This document shows, one piece after another, positions 1 to 5,778 of a stretch of DNA of 5,778 nt (its first letter is position 1; every line of letters begins with the position of its first letter). A program made the position numbers and the translations under genes. Origin of the DNA: Bacteroidales bacterium UBA3663 (GTDB taxonomy: Bacteria; Bacteroidota; Bacteroidia; Bacteroidales; UBA3663); contig DFJU01000095.1 in the NCBI GenBank assembly GCA_002373755.1, positions 11,347-17,124 on the forward strand. The letters are read 5' to 3'. The notes beneath the pieces were generated by a model, which saw only the letters and a program-made list of their open reading frames with translations, had not been told where the DNA came from and ran no database searches.

Positions 1-1387
1 ATCCCAACTGGCGGAAGAGCACACCGGTCATGCCGGTTACCAGTGTCAACGGGAAGAACACGGCAATCAGTGTCAATGTCGACGCAATTACCGAGATGGC
101 AACCTCATTGGTGCCATGCACAGCTGCCTGCTTGGGGTCGGCACCGCGTTCAATGTGAGTGGTGATATTCTCAAGTACCACAATCGCATCGTCGACCACC
201 ATACCAATCGAGATTGACAATGCCGAGAGCGACACAATGTTCAGTGTGTTGCCGGTGGCATAGAGGTAGATGAACGAGGCAATCAGTGAGATTGGGATGG
301 TGAGCACAATAATCACGGTGGCACGCCAGCGACCCAGGAAGAAGAACACAACAATCACAACGAAGAGCAGCGCATAGAGCACAGTTTCAACGAGCGATGA
401 AATGGTGTTGCGAATGTTCTCGCTGGTATCTACAATGTAGTCAAGGTGAATATCGGCCGGAAGGTTCTTTTGAATTTGAGGCAACTGCTGCTCGATTCGG
501 TTAGAAATTTGAACCGAGTTGGCACCACTTTGCTTTTGAACGATAATCATGGCGCCACGCACACCGTTGGTATAGGTTTCTTGGGCGCGCTCCTCGAGCG
601 AGTCGTCGATGCGGGCTACGTCGCTCAAGTGAACTGCAGCGCCATTCGACACACCCACAACAATGTTGGCCATCTCGGCAGGGTCGGTAAACTCGCCCTC
701 AACGCGCAAGGCGTAGGTCTCGTTGCCAATATCAAATGTACCACCGGGAATGTTGCGGTTCTCGGCACCAACGAGCGAGGCGATGGTCTCAACGCTCAGG
801 TGATAGGCCTCAAGCTTGAGGGGGTCGACATAGACGTGTACCTCGCGCTTGGGAGCACCACCAATCGACACCGAGCCCACACCGTCGACGCGTGCCAGAG
901 GGTTGGCGACGTTCTCGTCAAGAATCTTGTAAAGGCCGGGAACGCTCTCCTTGGCTTGAGCCGACAGGAGCACGATGGGAATCATGTCGCTCGAGAACTT
1001 GAAGATGATCGGCGTGCCGGCCTCGTCAGGCAATGCCGACGAAACCATGTCGAGTTTGTCGCGCACGTCGTTGGTCAGGGCGTCGATGTCGTGGCCATAC
1101 TCAAATTCGAGCGTGATGATGGCATAGTTCTCCTTCGACTGCGAAGTGATGTGCTTCAAGTAGTTGACCGAGTTGAGCGTATTCTCAAGCGGTCGGGTCA
1201 CGTTGTTCTCAATATCCTCGGCCGATGCGCCAGCGTAGGTCTCCATCACCATGATCATGTTGGTATCGATGTCCGGGAAGAGGTCGATAGGCAACTTCGA
1301 CAGGCTGAAGAGACCGAAAATCGCAATGGCAATGAAAACCAGCGAGGTCATAATCGGTCGTTTGACCGAACCTTCGTATAGTGTCAT
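1..1387 (-). CDS. RND efflux transporter, inner-membrane pump (HAE1/AcrB-like), N-terminal 462 residues, partial
   Basis: Inner-membrane, proton-driven pump subunit of a tripartite efflux system. The frame opens with ATG at 1385-1387 (MTLYEGSVKRPI) and is open to the left edge, so the C-terminal half (AcrB-type pumps have about 1,030 residues) lies outside. Visible parts: cytoplasmic start and TM1 (about 11-30, followed by KLPIDLFPDID), a periplasmic porter region (about 33-330), TM2 (about 332-352), the GRWRAT turn, TM3 (about 356-377), TM4 (about 383-406) and the start of TM5 (from about 428). TM4 carries GMVVDDAIVVLEN with Asp399-Asp400, matching the AcrB proton-relay pair Asp407/Asp408. 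TM5 has the family-like ASTLTLIAVFFPL. A purine stretch (AGGA) ends only 3 nt before the ATG, close for a Shine-Dalgarno. It is third in the TolC-adaptor-pump order but lies 163 nt after the adaptor. It uses GGT glycine codons more than its neighbours. Family call is firm; substrate is unknown. Confidence 0.96.
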   Translation of the reverse strand, partial: MTLYEGSVKRPIMTSLVFIAIAIFGLFSLSKLPIDLFPDIDTNMIMVMETYAGASAEDIENNVTRPLENTLNSVNYLKHITSQSKENYAIITLEFEYGHDIDALTNDVRDKLDMVSSALPDEAGTPIIFKFSSDMIPIVLLSAQAKESVPGLYKILDENVANPLARVDGVGSVSIGGAPKREVHVYVDPLKLEAYHLSVETIASLVGAENRNIPGGTFDIGNETYALRVEGEFTDPAEMANIVVGVSNGAAVHLSDVARIDDSLEERAQETYTNGVRGAMIIVQKQSGANSVQISNRIEQQLPQIQKNLPADIHLDYIVDTSENIRNTISSLVETVLYALLFVVIVVFFFLGRWRATVIIVLTIPISLIASFIYLYATGNTLNIVSLSALSISIGMVVDDAIVVLENITTHIERGADPKQAAVHGTNEVAISVIASTLTLIAVFFPLTLVTGMTGVLFRQLG

Positions 1388-1424
1388 ATTCCTGAGTTAT
1401 GAATTAATAAATAAGAAATAAGAG

Positions 1425-1533
1425 TTTTTGGCCGATGAAAAGGCTTTTAAGGGTAGTAAAAAGGGAGTTAAAGGGACATTTGCAGAAATCCCGCCGATTT
1501 TTTCCTGTTAACTACGCGACTTTTTGGCCAATG
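1425..1533. repeat. Pair of 13-nt near-identical direct repeats flanking most of the gap
   Basis: Plus-strand TTTTTGGCCGATG (1425-1437) and TTTTTGGCCAATG (1521-1533) match at 12 of 13 positions and start 96 nt apart. Both lie in the non-coding gap before the pump gene. On the transcribed minus strand they read CAT(C/T)GGCCAAAAA. They could be protein or RNA binding sites, remnants of a small insertion or duplication, or chance in AT-rich DNA. Confidence 0.45.
1451..1475. repeat. Short imperfect AGGG/CCCT reiteration
   Basis: GGG triplets at 1451-1453, 1463-1465 and 1473-1475, each preceded by A residues, give three imperfect units spaced 12 and 10 nt apart, roughly one helical turn. In the minus-strand transcript these are CCCUU-type pyrimidine stretches 63 to 88 nt before the pump start. 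Function is unknown; the units are short and may be chance. Confidence 0.3.
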
Positions 1534-1548
1534 GCGTTATCAAACACC
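1533..1548 (-). other. Small hairpin just after the adaptor stop codon
   Basis: On the minus strand GGTGTT-TGAT-AACGCC forms a 6-bp stem (one G-U pair) with a 4-nt loop, starting 3 nt after the adaptor stop TAA. No U-tract follows, so it is not a normal intrinsic terminator. It might protect the 3' end of the upstream message or mark a processing site; the short stem also allows chance. Confidence 0.3.
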
Positions 1549-1550
1549 GT

Positions 1551-2579
1551 TTATTGCAGAATATTGACATTGCGTCCGTCGCTCAACAACGTCTGGCCGA
1601 AGACGACAACCTCGTCGCCAGCCTCGATGCCGCTGATGACCTCATATTCGGCACCGACACGACGACCCATCTCGATGGTCTTGTGCATTGCGACGCCGTT
1701 CTTGACCACATAGACGAAACGCTCGCCGCTGCCGGTCTGCTTCACTACAGCCTGATCTGGCACAAGCACGCGGTTCTGCGAGCCGAAGTCCAACGTTACG
1801 CGGGCGAACATGCCCGGACGGACACGCTGCTTCAGGTTGGCAATCTGCACCTCAATCTGGAAAGTTCGCGTAGCGTTGTTGATGGTCGGATAGATGATGC
1901 TCACGCGGCCCTCGAAGTTCTCGCCGGGATAGGCATCGATGGCGATGTTGCTGATTGTCATTCCAACCTTGACCGACTTGTAGTACTGCTCGTTCACGTC
2001 AAGCAGAATCTTGACAGGCGTAATCTTCTCGACGACGAGCACTGGATTTGCACCGTTGTAGAGGTCGCCCGCATCGTAGTTGCGCGCCGTGACGATGCCG
2101 TCGCTCGGAGCGAGCAGCTTGGTGTTCTCGACAAGATTCTGGTATTGGCGTTCGTCGATGTCAAGCAGCATCTTTTTCTGGTCGTAATCATATTTGGACA
2201 CGCCGCCCACCTTGTAGAGTTCCTCCAGTCGGTTGCAGTCGATGCGCTCCTGGGCAATCTTGGTTTCAAGCTGGGCCAGGGAATTGTCGTCCACCTCGAC
2301 CAGCAGGTCACCCTTGCTCACGTAGCGGCCCACCTCGGTGTAGATCTTGCGGATACGCGCCGGACTCTGCGGGGCGATGTTGTTGGTCACGTCGGCCTGC
2401 ACATTGGCCGTAAACTCGACCAGCTGCTCCACGTCGCGGGCGCCGACTTGCTTGGTCTTGACGTTGACTGCGTCCTGCACCTCGTCGGTCTTGAAGGTGA
2501 CAGGGGTCTCTTTGTTGCTGTAGCAGCTGCTCAACAGGATGGCAGCGGTAGCGGAAAAGAAAATGATTGACTTTTTCAT
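1551..2579 (-). CDS. RND efflux periplasmic adaptor (membrane-fusion protein, HlyD/AcrA-like lipoprotein)
   Basis: Periplasmic adaptor linking the RND pump to the outer-membrane channel. It is 342 residues, somewhat shorter than AcrA (about 397). The N-terminus is a lipoprotein signal: MKKS, a hydrophobic core, and lipobox LSSC with Cys19 as the predicted lipidated residue. Domains in order: first lipoyl/barrel-sandwich half (about 67-98, with ARIRKIYTEVGRYVSKGD), a short alpha-helical hairpin (about 99-152), second lipoyl half (about 155-185, LLAPSDGIVTARNYDAGD), a beta-barrel (about 187-265, containing RPGMFARV at 254-261), and a membrane-proximal domain (about 266-342, VLVPDQAVV onward). 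The ATG at 2577-2579 is chosen because the signal peptide follows at once; the leader before it is A-rich without a Shine-Dalgarno. It starts 15 nt after the TolC-like gene's stop, so the two are almost surely co-transcribed. Long antisense frames over it are codon-bias shadows. Confidence 0.96.
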   Translation of the reverse strand: MKKSIIFFSATAAILLSSCYSNKETPVTFKTDEVQDAVNVKTKQVGARDVEQLVEFTANVQADVTNNIAPQSPARIRKIYTEVGRYVSKGDLLVEVDDNSLAQLETKIAQERIDCNRLEELYKVGGVSKYDYDQKKMLLDIDERQYQNLVENTKLLAPSDGIVTARNYDAGDLYNGANPVLVVEKITPVKILLDVNEQYYKSVKVGMTISNIAIDAYPGENFEGRVSIIYPTINNATRTFQIEVQIANLKQRVRPGMFARVTLDFGSQNRVLVPDQAVVKQTGSGERFVYVVKNGVAMHKTIEMGRRVGAEYEVISGIEAGDEVVVFGQTLLSDGRNVNILQ

Positions 2580-2594
2580 ATCTTGTATTGTTTA

Positions 2595-3914
2595 TTATTT
2601 GTCGGTGATGACTTTGCCCAATGTCTCTTCAAGTGCGGCCTGGGCAGTGACGAAATCGAAGATGGACTGCACGTACTGCAAGCGGGTCTGCTGCAACGAT
2701 GTGGCACTGCTGTTCAGTTCCAGCTGGGTGCCCATGCCGACCTCGTAGCGCTTTGAACTGATTTCGTAGGTGCGCTCGCTGGCATAGACCGACGACTTGT
2801 TCGACACAACCTGCTCGGCCGCAGTCTCGATGCTGTTGAGCGATGCGCTTACAGACATTTCAAGCTGCTGCTTGATGTACTCCTGCTTCTGCTCCAGATT
2901 CTCGATGCTCAGCTTGTTCTGTCTGGTCTTCATGTATTTGCTGCCGCCGTCGAAGATGGTCCAGTTCAGGGCCAACGTCAGGTTGGCTGTATTTGCATAG
3001 CCCAAGAAGCCGGAATACGCGCGATTGATGCTGAACTGCAACGCAACGGTCGGGATGTAGCCCAGCTTGTTCAACCTTTCGGAAAGTATGAGCTGGCGCT
3101 TCTGTATGTCAATCTGAATCAACGACGAGTTGTTGTCAATTCCGTTGTCCTCCTTCAGAATCAGCAGGTCGTTGAACAGTTTCTCTTCGTAGTCGCTCAA
3201 ATGTCCCTCAAATCGGATAGGCTCATTCACATCGACGCCCATCAGCACCTTGAGCTGCATCTCGGCCAATGCCAGCGTGTTCTTCATCGAAAGCATTTTC
3301 GGTTCAAGCGACACCTTCTGCACGTATGCCGTGAGCGTGTCATATTCGGGGACGATGTCGTATCCGAACTTGTTACGCGCCTGCGTCAGGTTTTCATCGG
3401 CCAATGCGTACGACTGGCGCAGCACATCGTAACTGTCGCGGGCATAAAGCAGCTGGTAGAAGGCCTTTTTCACAGTGGCCAATGTCGAGATTTTGCTGCT
3501 GCGTGCCTCTTCAAGTGCGAGTTCGACGCTCGACTGGCTGATTTTCAACGATTCCCAAAGCTGTGGGACCACCAAAGGCAGCGTAGCGGTGCCGGTCCAC
3601 GTGAACGACTTCTCGCTGCCCATCTTGATTTTCATGCCGCCAAGGTTGGCCTCTGGAATAATCACACCCTTGATTCCGGCCAGCGTGAAATCGACCGTCG
3701 GGAACAGACCCGCGATCGTCTCCTTCTTGGCATACTTCTTGATCTCGATGGTGCGGTTGGCCACCTGAATGTCGGGGTTGTCGCTCAAAGCCACTTCGAG
3801 CACCTTGTCCAAATTCATGCTGATGCTGTCGGACGTCTGTGCCACAAGCGGGCAGAACAGACCGAAGGCCGACAGGACCGTTCCGATGGACATTGTCTTC
3901 AAACTTCTTTTCAT
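2595..3914 (-). CDS. TolC-like outer-membrane efflux channel (OEP family)
   Basis: Outer-membrane channel of the tripartite pump, first gene of the minus-strand operon. With the ATG at 3912-3914 it is 439 residues, in the usual range for TolC/OprM proteins. The N-terminus is a signal peptide (MKRSLK, hydrophobic core, PLVAQ), likely cleaved after Ala25. Cys21 is not in a good lipobox, so a lipoprotein is less likely. The mature protein shows the two-fold OEP repeat: long helices with coiled-coil-like pattern around 125-225 and 335-432, and strand regions about 70-115 and 287-322. The second repeat has the typical turn FDGG (321-324), and the first ends near LKVLMGVD (221-228). An in-frame ATG at 3945-3947 would add 11 residues (MGKKQFIYHKT) and a TTG at 3989 would add 25. 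The 3914 start is preferred because it gives a compact signal peptide after an A-rich leader. Channel assignment is firm; pump specificity is not. Confidence 0.95.
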   Translation of the reverse strand: MKRSLKTMSIGTVLSAFGLFCPLVAQTSDSISMNLDKVLEVALSDNPDIQVANRTIEIKKYAKKETIAGLFPTVDFTLAGIKGVIIPEANLGGMKIKMGSEKSFTWTGTATLPLVVPQLWESLKISQSSVELALEEARSSKISTLATVKKAFYQLLYARDSYDVLRQSYALADENLTQARNKFGYDIVPEYDTLTAYVQKVSLEPKMLSMKNTLALAEMQLKVLMGVDVNEPIRFEGHLSDYEEKLFNDLLILKEDNGIDNNSSLIQIDIQKRQLILSERLNKLGYIPTVALQFSINRAYSGFLGYANTANLTLALNWTIFDGGSKYMKTRQNKLSIENLEQKQEYIKQQLEMSVSASLNSIETAAEQVVSNKSSVYASERTYEISSKRYEVGMGTQLELNSSATSLQQTRLQYVQSIFDFVTAQAALEETLGKVITDK

Positions 3915-4017
3915 TGTTTTATGATAAATAAATTGTTTCTTTCCCATCAACAGCCATTCTGAGGAAATGACATCCTTAAAATGCGTCAAAATTGATTTAC
4001 GTTGTCAAAAACAGCCG

Positions 4018-4025
4018 CAAATATA
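4018..4025 (-). promoter_or_regulatory. Candidate Bacteroidota -7 box for the efflux operon
   Basis: The minus strand reads TATATTTG, a perfect match to TAnnTTTG, about 104 nt before the TolC-like start. The matching -33 element (TTTG, about 19-21 nt upstream) is imperfect: TTTC at 4044-4047 or TTTT at 4045-4048. Transcription would start near 4010, giving a leader of roughly 95 nt. Confidence 0.5.
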
Positions 4026-4100
4026 GACCAATATAATAATGAGGAAAAACACGTTTCAATCAAGTTCTTTAGTTTTTCAACCAAAAACGCGGCATCACCA

Positions 4101-4108
4101 CAAATTTA
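4101..4108 (-). promoter_or_regulatory. Second candidate -7 box for the efflux operon
   Basis: The minus strand reads TAAATTTG, again fitting TAnnTTTG, about 187 nt before the TolC-like start. No TTTG-like -33 element is seen at the right distance, and the region is very A/T-rich, so this is weaker than the box at 4018-4025. Confidence 0.25.
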
Positions 4109-4152
4109 AATATTTTTAGCACGCATTTGCCCATCCTTTTGTCGAAACTGCC

Positions 4153-4160
4153 TACCTTTG
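4153..4160 (+). promoter_or_regulatory. Candidate Bacteroidota -7 box for the histidine kinase/regulator operon
   Basis: TACCTTTG matches TAnnTTTG exactly. The nearest upstream TTTG (4126-4129) is 23 nt away, slightly longer than the usual 19-21 nt. Transcription would start near 4165-4170. This placement rules against starting the kinase at the TTG at 4158, which lies inside the box, and favours the TTG at 4191. Confidence 0.5.
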
Positions 4161-4190
4161 TGCGATTTTCACACAAAAACACGACAAGTC

Positions 4191-5255
4191 TTGAAGAAAC
4201 CGTCAGCACTGCTTTCGCTCATTCAACGCTACTCAGCCATCTTCATCTGGCTGGGCATCTACGTCATCTTCTTTCTCGCCACATCGGCACATCAGACCGC
4301 CTGGGTTTCGATGGTTCTGTGCAACAACACAATAATCCCGATGATTATCGTGTGGGCGATAATCTACTACGTGCTGGCTCCGAAGATGCTGCACAAGCAT
4401 CCGGCACTCTTCTTCCTGCTCTTCTTCTGCCTGCTTGGAGTCGTCTCGGTGGCCGCAACCGAATCGGACCTGAGCCTGAGCCGGATGCTGCACGAAAAAC
4501 ACCTGCTGCAATACCCGCCGCAACATGAAGCCGCCATCGCACGCGGCGAAAGCCAACGCAGCCTGCTCCACACCAAATATGTCTTCCTGCTGCTCACCAC
4601 AATGACCATCACCACCATTTCGTGGCAGCTCAACGAACGCAAGCGGCTCAACCTCAAGCAGCGCGAACTGCGCGCACAGATGGAGCTGAAGTACCTTCGC
4701 GCACAAATCAACCCGCATTTCCTGTTCAACGCGCTCAACTGCATCTACTCGCTCACGCTGCTACGCGACGAAAAGGCTCCCGACTCGGTGATGAAACTGA
4801 GCGAGATGCTCCGCTACGTGACCGACGACTGCCGGTCAGACAAAGCCCCGCTGCAAAAAGAGATTGCCTACATCCGCAACTACATCGACTTCCAACGCAT
4901 ACGCATGGAGCAGCAGCCCGACATCACGTTCGAGTGCAGCATGACCAACCCGTCAATGTCAATTCCGCCGATGCTGTTCCAGCCCCTCGTCGAAAACTGC
5001 TTCAAGCACAGTCGCGTAGCCGACCATCCCGACGGCTTCATCCACCTGAATCTGGTGCAAGACGACAAGCAGATGCTCTTCACGGCCGAAAATTCGCTGC
5101 CCGAACAGGCTCACACCGCCAACGACCACGAACGCACCGGCATCGGCCTCAACAACGTGCGCCAAAGGCTGGAACTGCTCTTCCGTGGCAAAGCGACGCT
5201 CGAAGTGACCGAAACCGAAACGAAATACCGCATTGAACTATGTATAAAGTACTGA
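4191..5255 (+). CDS. LytS/YpdA-type sensor histidine kinase, four predicted membrane helices
   Basis: Inner-membrane sensor kinase that should phosphorylate the regulator encoded next. With a TTG start at 4191 (MKKPSALLS) it has 354 residues. Helices are predicted at about 17-33, 47-63, 72-90 and 129-146. The loop 91-128 between helices 3 and 4 is probably periplasmic and could sense the signal; it has four His. A charged linker leads into the His_kinase domain (PF06580 type) with QINPHFLFNALN, where His176 is the predicted phosphorylated residue. The ATPase domain shows the N-box PLVENCFKHS (Asn269) and G-box GIGLNNVRQRL (317-327). ENS (300-302) sits where many kinases have DxG, a variant I recall from this family. 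No in-frame ATG occurs before helix 1 (the first is at 4311, after it), so a non-ATG start is needed. An open frame also reaches a TTG at 4158, but that overlaps the promoter box. The stop overlaps the regulator gene by 16 nt. Confidence 0.93.
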   Translation: MKKPSALLSLIQRYSAIFIWLGIYVIFFLATSAHQTAWVSMVLCNNTIIPMIIVWAIIYYVLAPKMLHKHPALFFLLFFCLLGVVSVAATESDLSLSRMLHEKHLLQYPPQHEAAIARGESQRSLLHTKYVFLLLTTMTITTISWQLNERKRLNLKQRELRAQMELKYLRAQINPHFLFNALNCIYSLTLLRDEKAPDSVMKLSEMLRYVTDDCRSDKAPLQKEIAYIRNYIDFQRIRMEQQPDITFECSMTNPSMSIPPMLFQPLVENCFKHSRVADHPDGFIHLNLVQDDKQMLFTAENSLPEQAHTANDHERTGIGLNNVRQRLELLFRGKATLEVTETETKYRIELCIKY

Positions 5256-5778
5256 TTGTTGACGATGAATTTCTGGCCCGCAAACTGCTGCAAGGCTACG
5301 TATCGCAAATTCCCGACCTCGAGGTTGTCGGCACTGCGGCCAATGCCGCCGAAGCATTCAAGGCCATCAAGGAGCACCCGATTGACATCATGCTGCTCGA
5401 CATCCACATGCCCGACCTGAACGGCATCGACTTCGCGCGCACCTGCAAGTCGGTTCCGGCCATCATCTTCACCACGGCCTATTCGGAATATGCGCTCGCA
5501 AGCTATGAGGTGTCGGCCATCGACTACCTGCTCAAGCCCATCGCCCTGCCGCGATTCATCGAAGCCATCGACAAGGCCAAGCAGAAACTCCAGATGACGC
5601 ACCCGCAGAACGACGATGCGGCATCGGCCAAAAACGACACAAAAATTCGCGTAGCGGCCGACACTCCAGCCACAGAAGCCGTCGGGAAGGACTACATGCT
5701 GGTCAAGGCCGACTACAAGCTCTACAAGATCAATTTCGACGAGCTGCTCTACATCGAGGGCCAGCACGAATATGTGTC
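5240..5778 (+). CDS. LytTR-family response regulator, partial at right edge (AlgR/AgrA/LytR type)
   Basis: DNA-binding partner of the upstream kinase. The ATG at 5240-5242 overlaps the kinase end by 16 nt in another frame, suggesting translational coupling and one transcript. The frame is open to the window edge with 179 residues visible. The receiver domain (about 2-118) has the acidic pair Asp8-Asp9, the phosphorylated Asp54 in IMLLDIHMPDLNG, Thr79 in FTTAYSEYA, and Lys99 in DYLLKPI. A polar, Ala/Asp-rich linker (about 119-150) follows. The start of a LytTR domain appears at 151 on: DYMLVKADYKLYKINF and then LLYIEGQHEYV, the typical first strands. Usual family length is about 240-260 residues, so roughly 60-80 are missing beyond the window. 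Targets are unknown; the divergent efflux operon is the obvious candidate. Confidence 0.96.
   Translation, partial: MYKVLIVDDEFLARKLLQGYVSQIPDLEVVGTAANAAEAFKAIKEHPIDIMLLDIHMPDLNGIDFARTCKSVPAIIFTTAYSEYALASYEVSAIDYLLKPIALPRFIEAIDKAKQKLQMTHPQNDDAASAKNDTKIRVAADTPATEAVGKDYMLVKADYKLYKINFDELLYIEGQHEYV

Larger units (their letters stand above)
1388..1550 (-). other. 163-nt AT-rich intergenic gap between adaptor and pump genes
   Basis: This gap is unusually long for the inside of an efflux operon; the upstream pair is only 15 nt apart. It contains no convincing gene. It holds a short hairpin just after the adaptor stop, two copies of a 13-nt near-repeat, a run of three AGGG/CCCT units, and an A/T-rich stretch (1398-1424) directly before the pump ATG. 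I found no match to TAnnTTTG on the minus strand, so a separate pump promoter is not supported by that motif. A weak hairpin with a 5-bp stem (AAATC/GATTT near 1487-1501) has no good terminator tail in the minus direction. Co-transcription with processing or attenuation is possible but unproven. Confidence 0.7.
3915..4190. promoter_or_regulatory. Divergent control region between efflux operon and two-component genes
   Basis: About 276 nt of AT-rich DNA between two outward-reading units, so it should hold both promoters and any shared operator. It contains -7 box candidates for both strands (listed separately). It also has a perfect 7-bp inverted repeat GAAAAAC (4044-4050) / GTTTTTC (4072-4078), with arms 21 nt apart, and two CAAAAAC copies (4006-4012 and 4082-4088), both followed by GC-rich GCnGCA-like sequence. 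These are candidate operator parts only. No small gene is convincing here. Confidence 0.7.

Noticed and set aside
446..1381. Long plus-strand open frame opposite the pump gene (311 residues)
   Set aside because: Low-complexity His/Val/Arg-rich translation with no recognisable domain; the opposite strand has a clear RND pump with its proton-relay motif.
1487..1504. Possible plus-strand terminator (AAATC/GATTT stem then T-run)
   Set aside because: The stem is only 5 bp and AT-rich, and no plus-strand gene ends here.
1435..1713. Possible small plus-strand protein starting in the gap (92 residues, basic N-terminus)
   Set aside because: Most of it is antisense to the adaptor C-terminus, there is no recognisable domain, and no promoter or ribosome site stands out.
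1524..2570. Plus-strand open frame of 348 residues covering nearly all of the adaptor gene
   Set aside because: Antisense shadow created by strong third-position G/C bias; the adaptor on the minus strand has a signal peptide, lipobox and all domains.
3201..3962. Plus-strand open frame opposite the TolC-like gene
   Set aside because: Antisense shadow; the TolC-like protein on the other strand has a signal peptide, repeats and the FDGG turn.
3998..4006. LytTR-type binding half-site TACGTTGTC in the control region
   Set aside because: Matches 7 of 9 consensus positions, but no second direct repeat lies about 21-22 nt away, so a paired LytTR site is not supported.
4158..4190. Extended kinase N-terminus from the TTG at 4158
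   Set aside because: This codon lies inside a perfect -7 promoter box and the added 11 residues look unlike a kinase N-terminus; the TTG at 4191 is preferred, though not proven.
5111..5767. Minus-strand open frame of 218 residues opposite the response regulator
   Set aside because: Opposite strand encodes a receiver domain with all key residues; the antisense translation shows nothing recognisable.

Overview
The window looks like a piece of a Bacteroidales genome (phylum Bacteroidota; gut-type Bacteroides, Prevotella or Muribaculaceae relatives are plausible, but genus cannot be set by eye). The evidence is matches to the Bacteroidota -7 promoter box TAnnTTTG upstream of genes, A-rich leaders without a clear Shine-Dalgarno, a lipoprotein-type adaptor in an RND efflux operon, and a LytS-type kinase paired with a LytTR-type response regulator.

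Layout. The left two thirds is one minus-strand gene set, read right to left: a TolC-like outer-membrane channel (2595-3914), a lipoprotein membrane-fusion adaptor (1551-2579, 15 nt downstream), then after a 163-nt gap an RND inner-membrane pump (1-1387) that runs off the left edge and shows only its first 462 residues. Together they encode a complete tripartite proton-driven efflux system of the HAE1/AcrAB-TolC type. The right third is a plus-strand two-component system: a four-helix LytS/YpdA-type histidine kinase (about 4191-5255) and a LytTR response regulator (5240 to the right edge, partial), overlapping by 16 nt. The two units are divergent around an AT-rich control region (about 3915-4190) with candidate promoters on both strands.

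Working together. The likely picture (inference from arrangement) is that the kinase senses an envelope or ligand signal and phosphorylates the regulator at Asp54. The regulator's LytTR domain would then bind DNA, perhaps in the shared divergent region, to control efflux. Pump substrates cannot be read from the sequence.

Nothing here is a clearly new system. The points that merit a second look are the non-ATG start of the kinase sitting just after a perfect -7 box, the repeat-bearing gap before the pump gene, the shift in glycine codon choice across that gap, and the His-containing predicted periplasmic loop of the kinase. No RNA genes, insertion sequences, CRISPR arrays or origins were seen.
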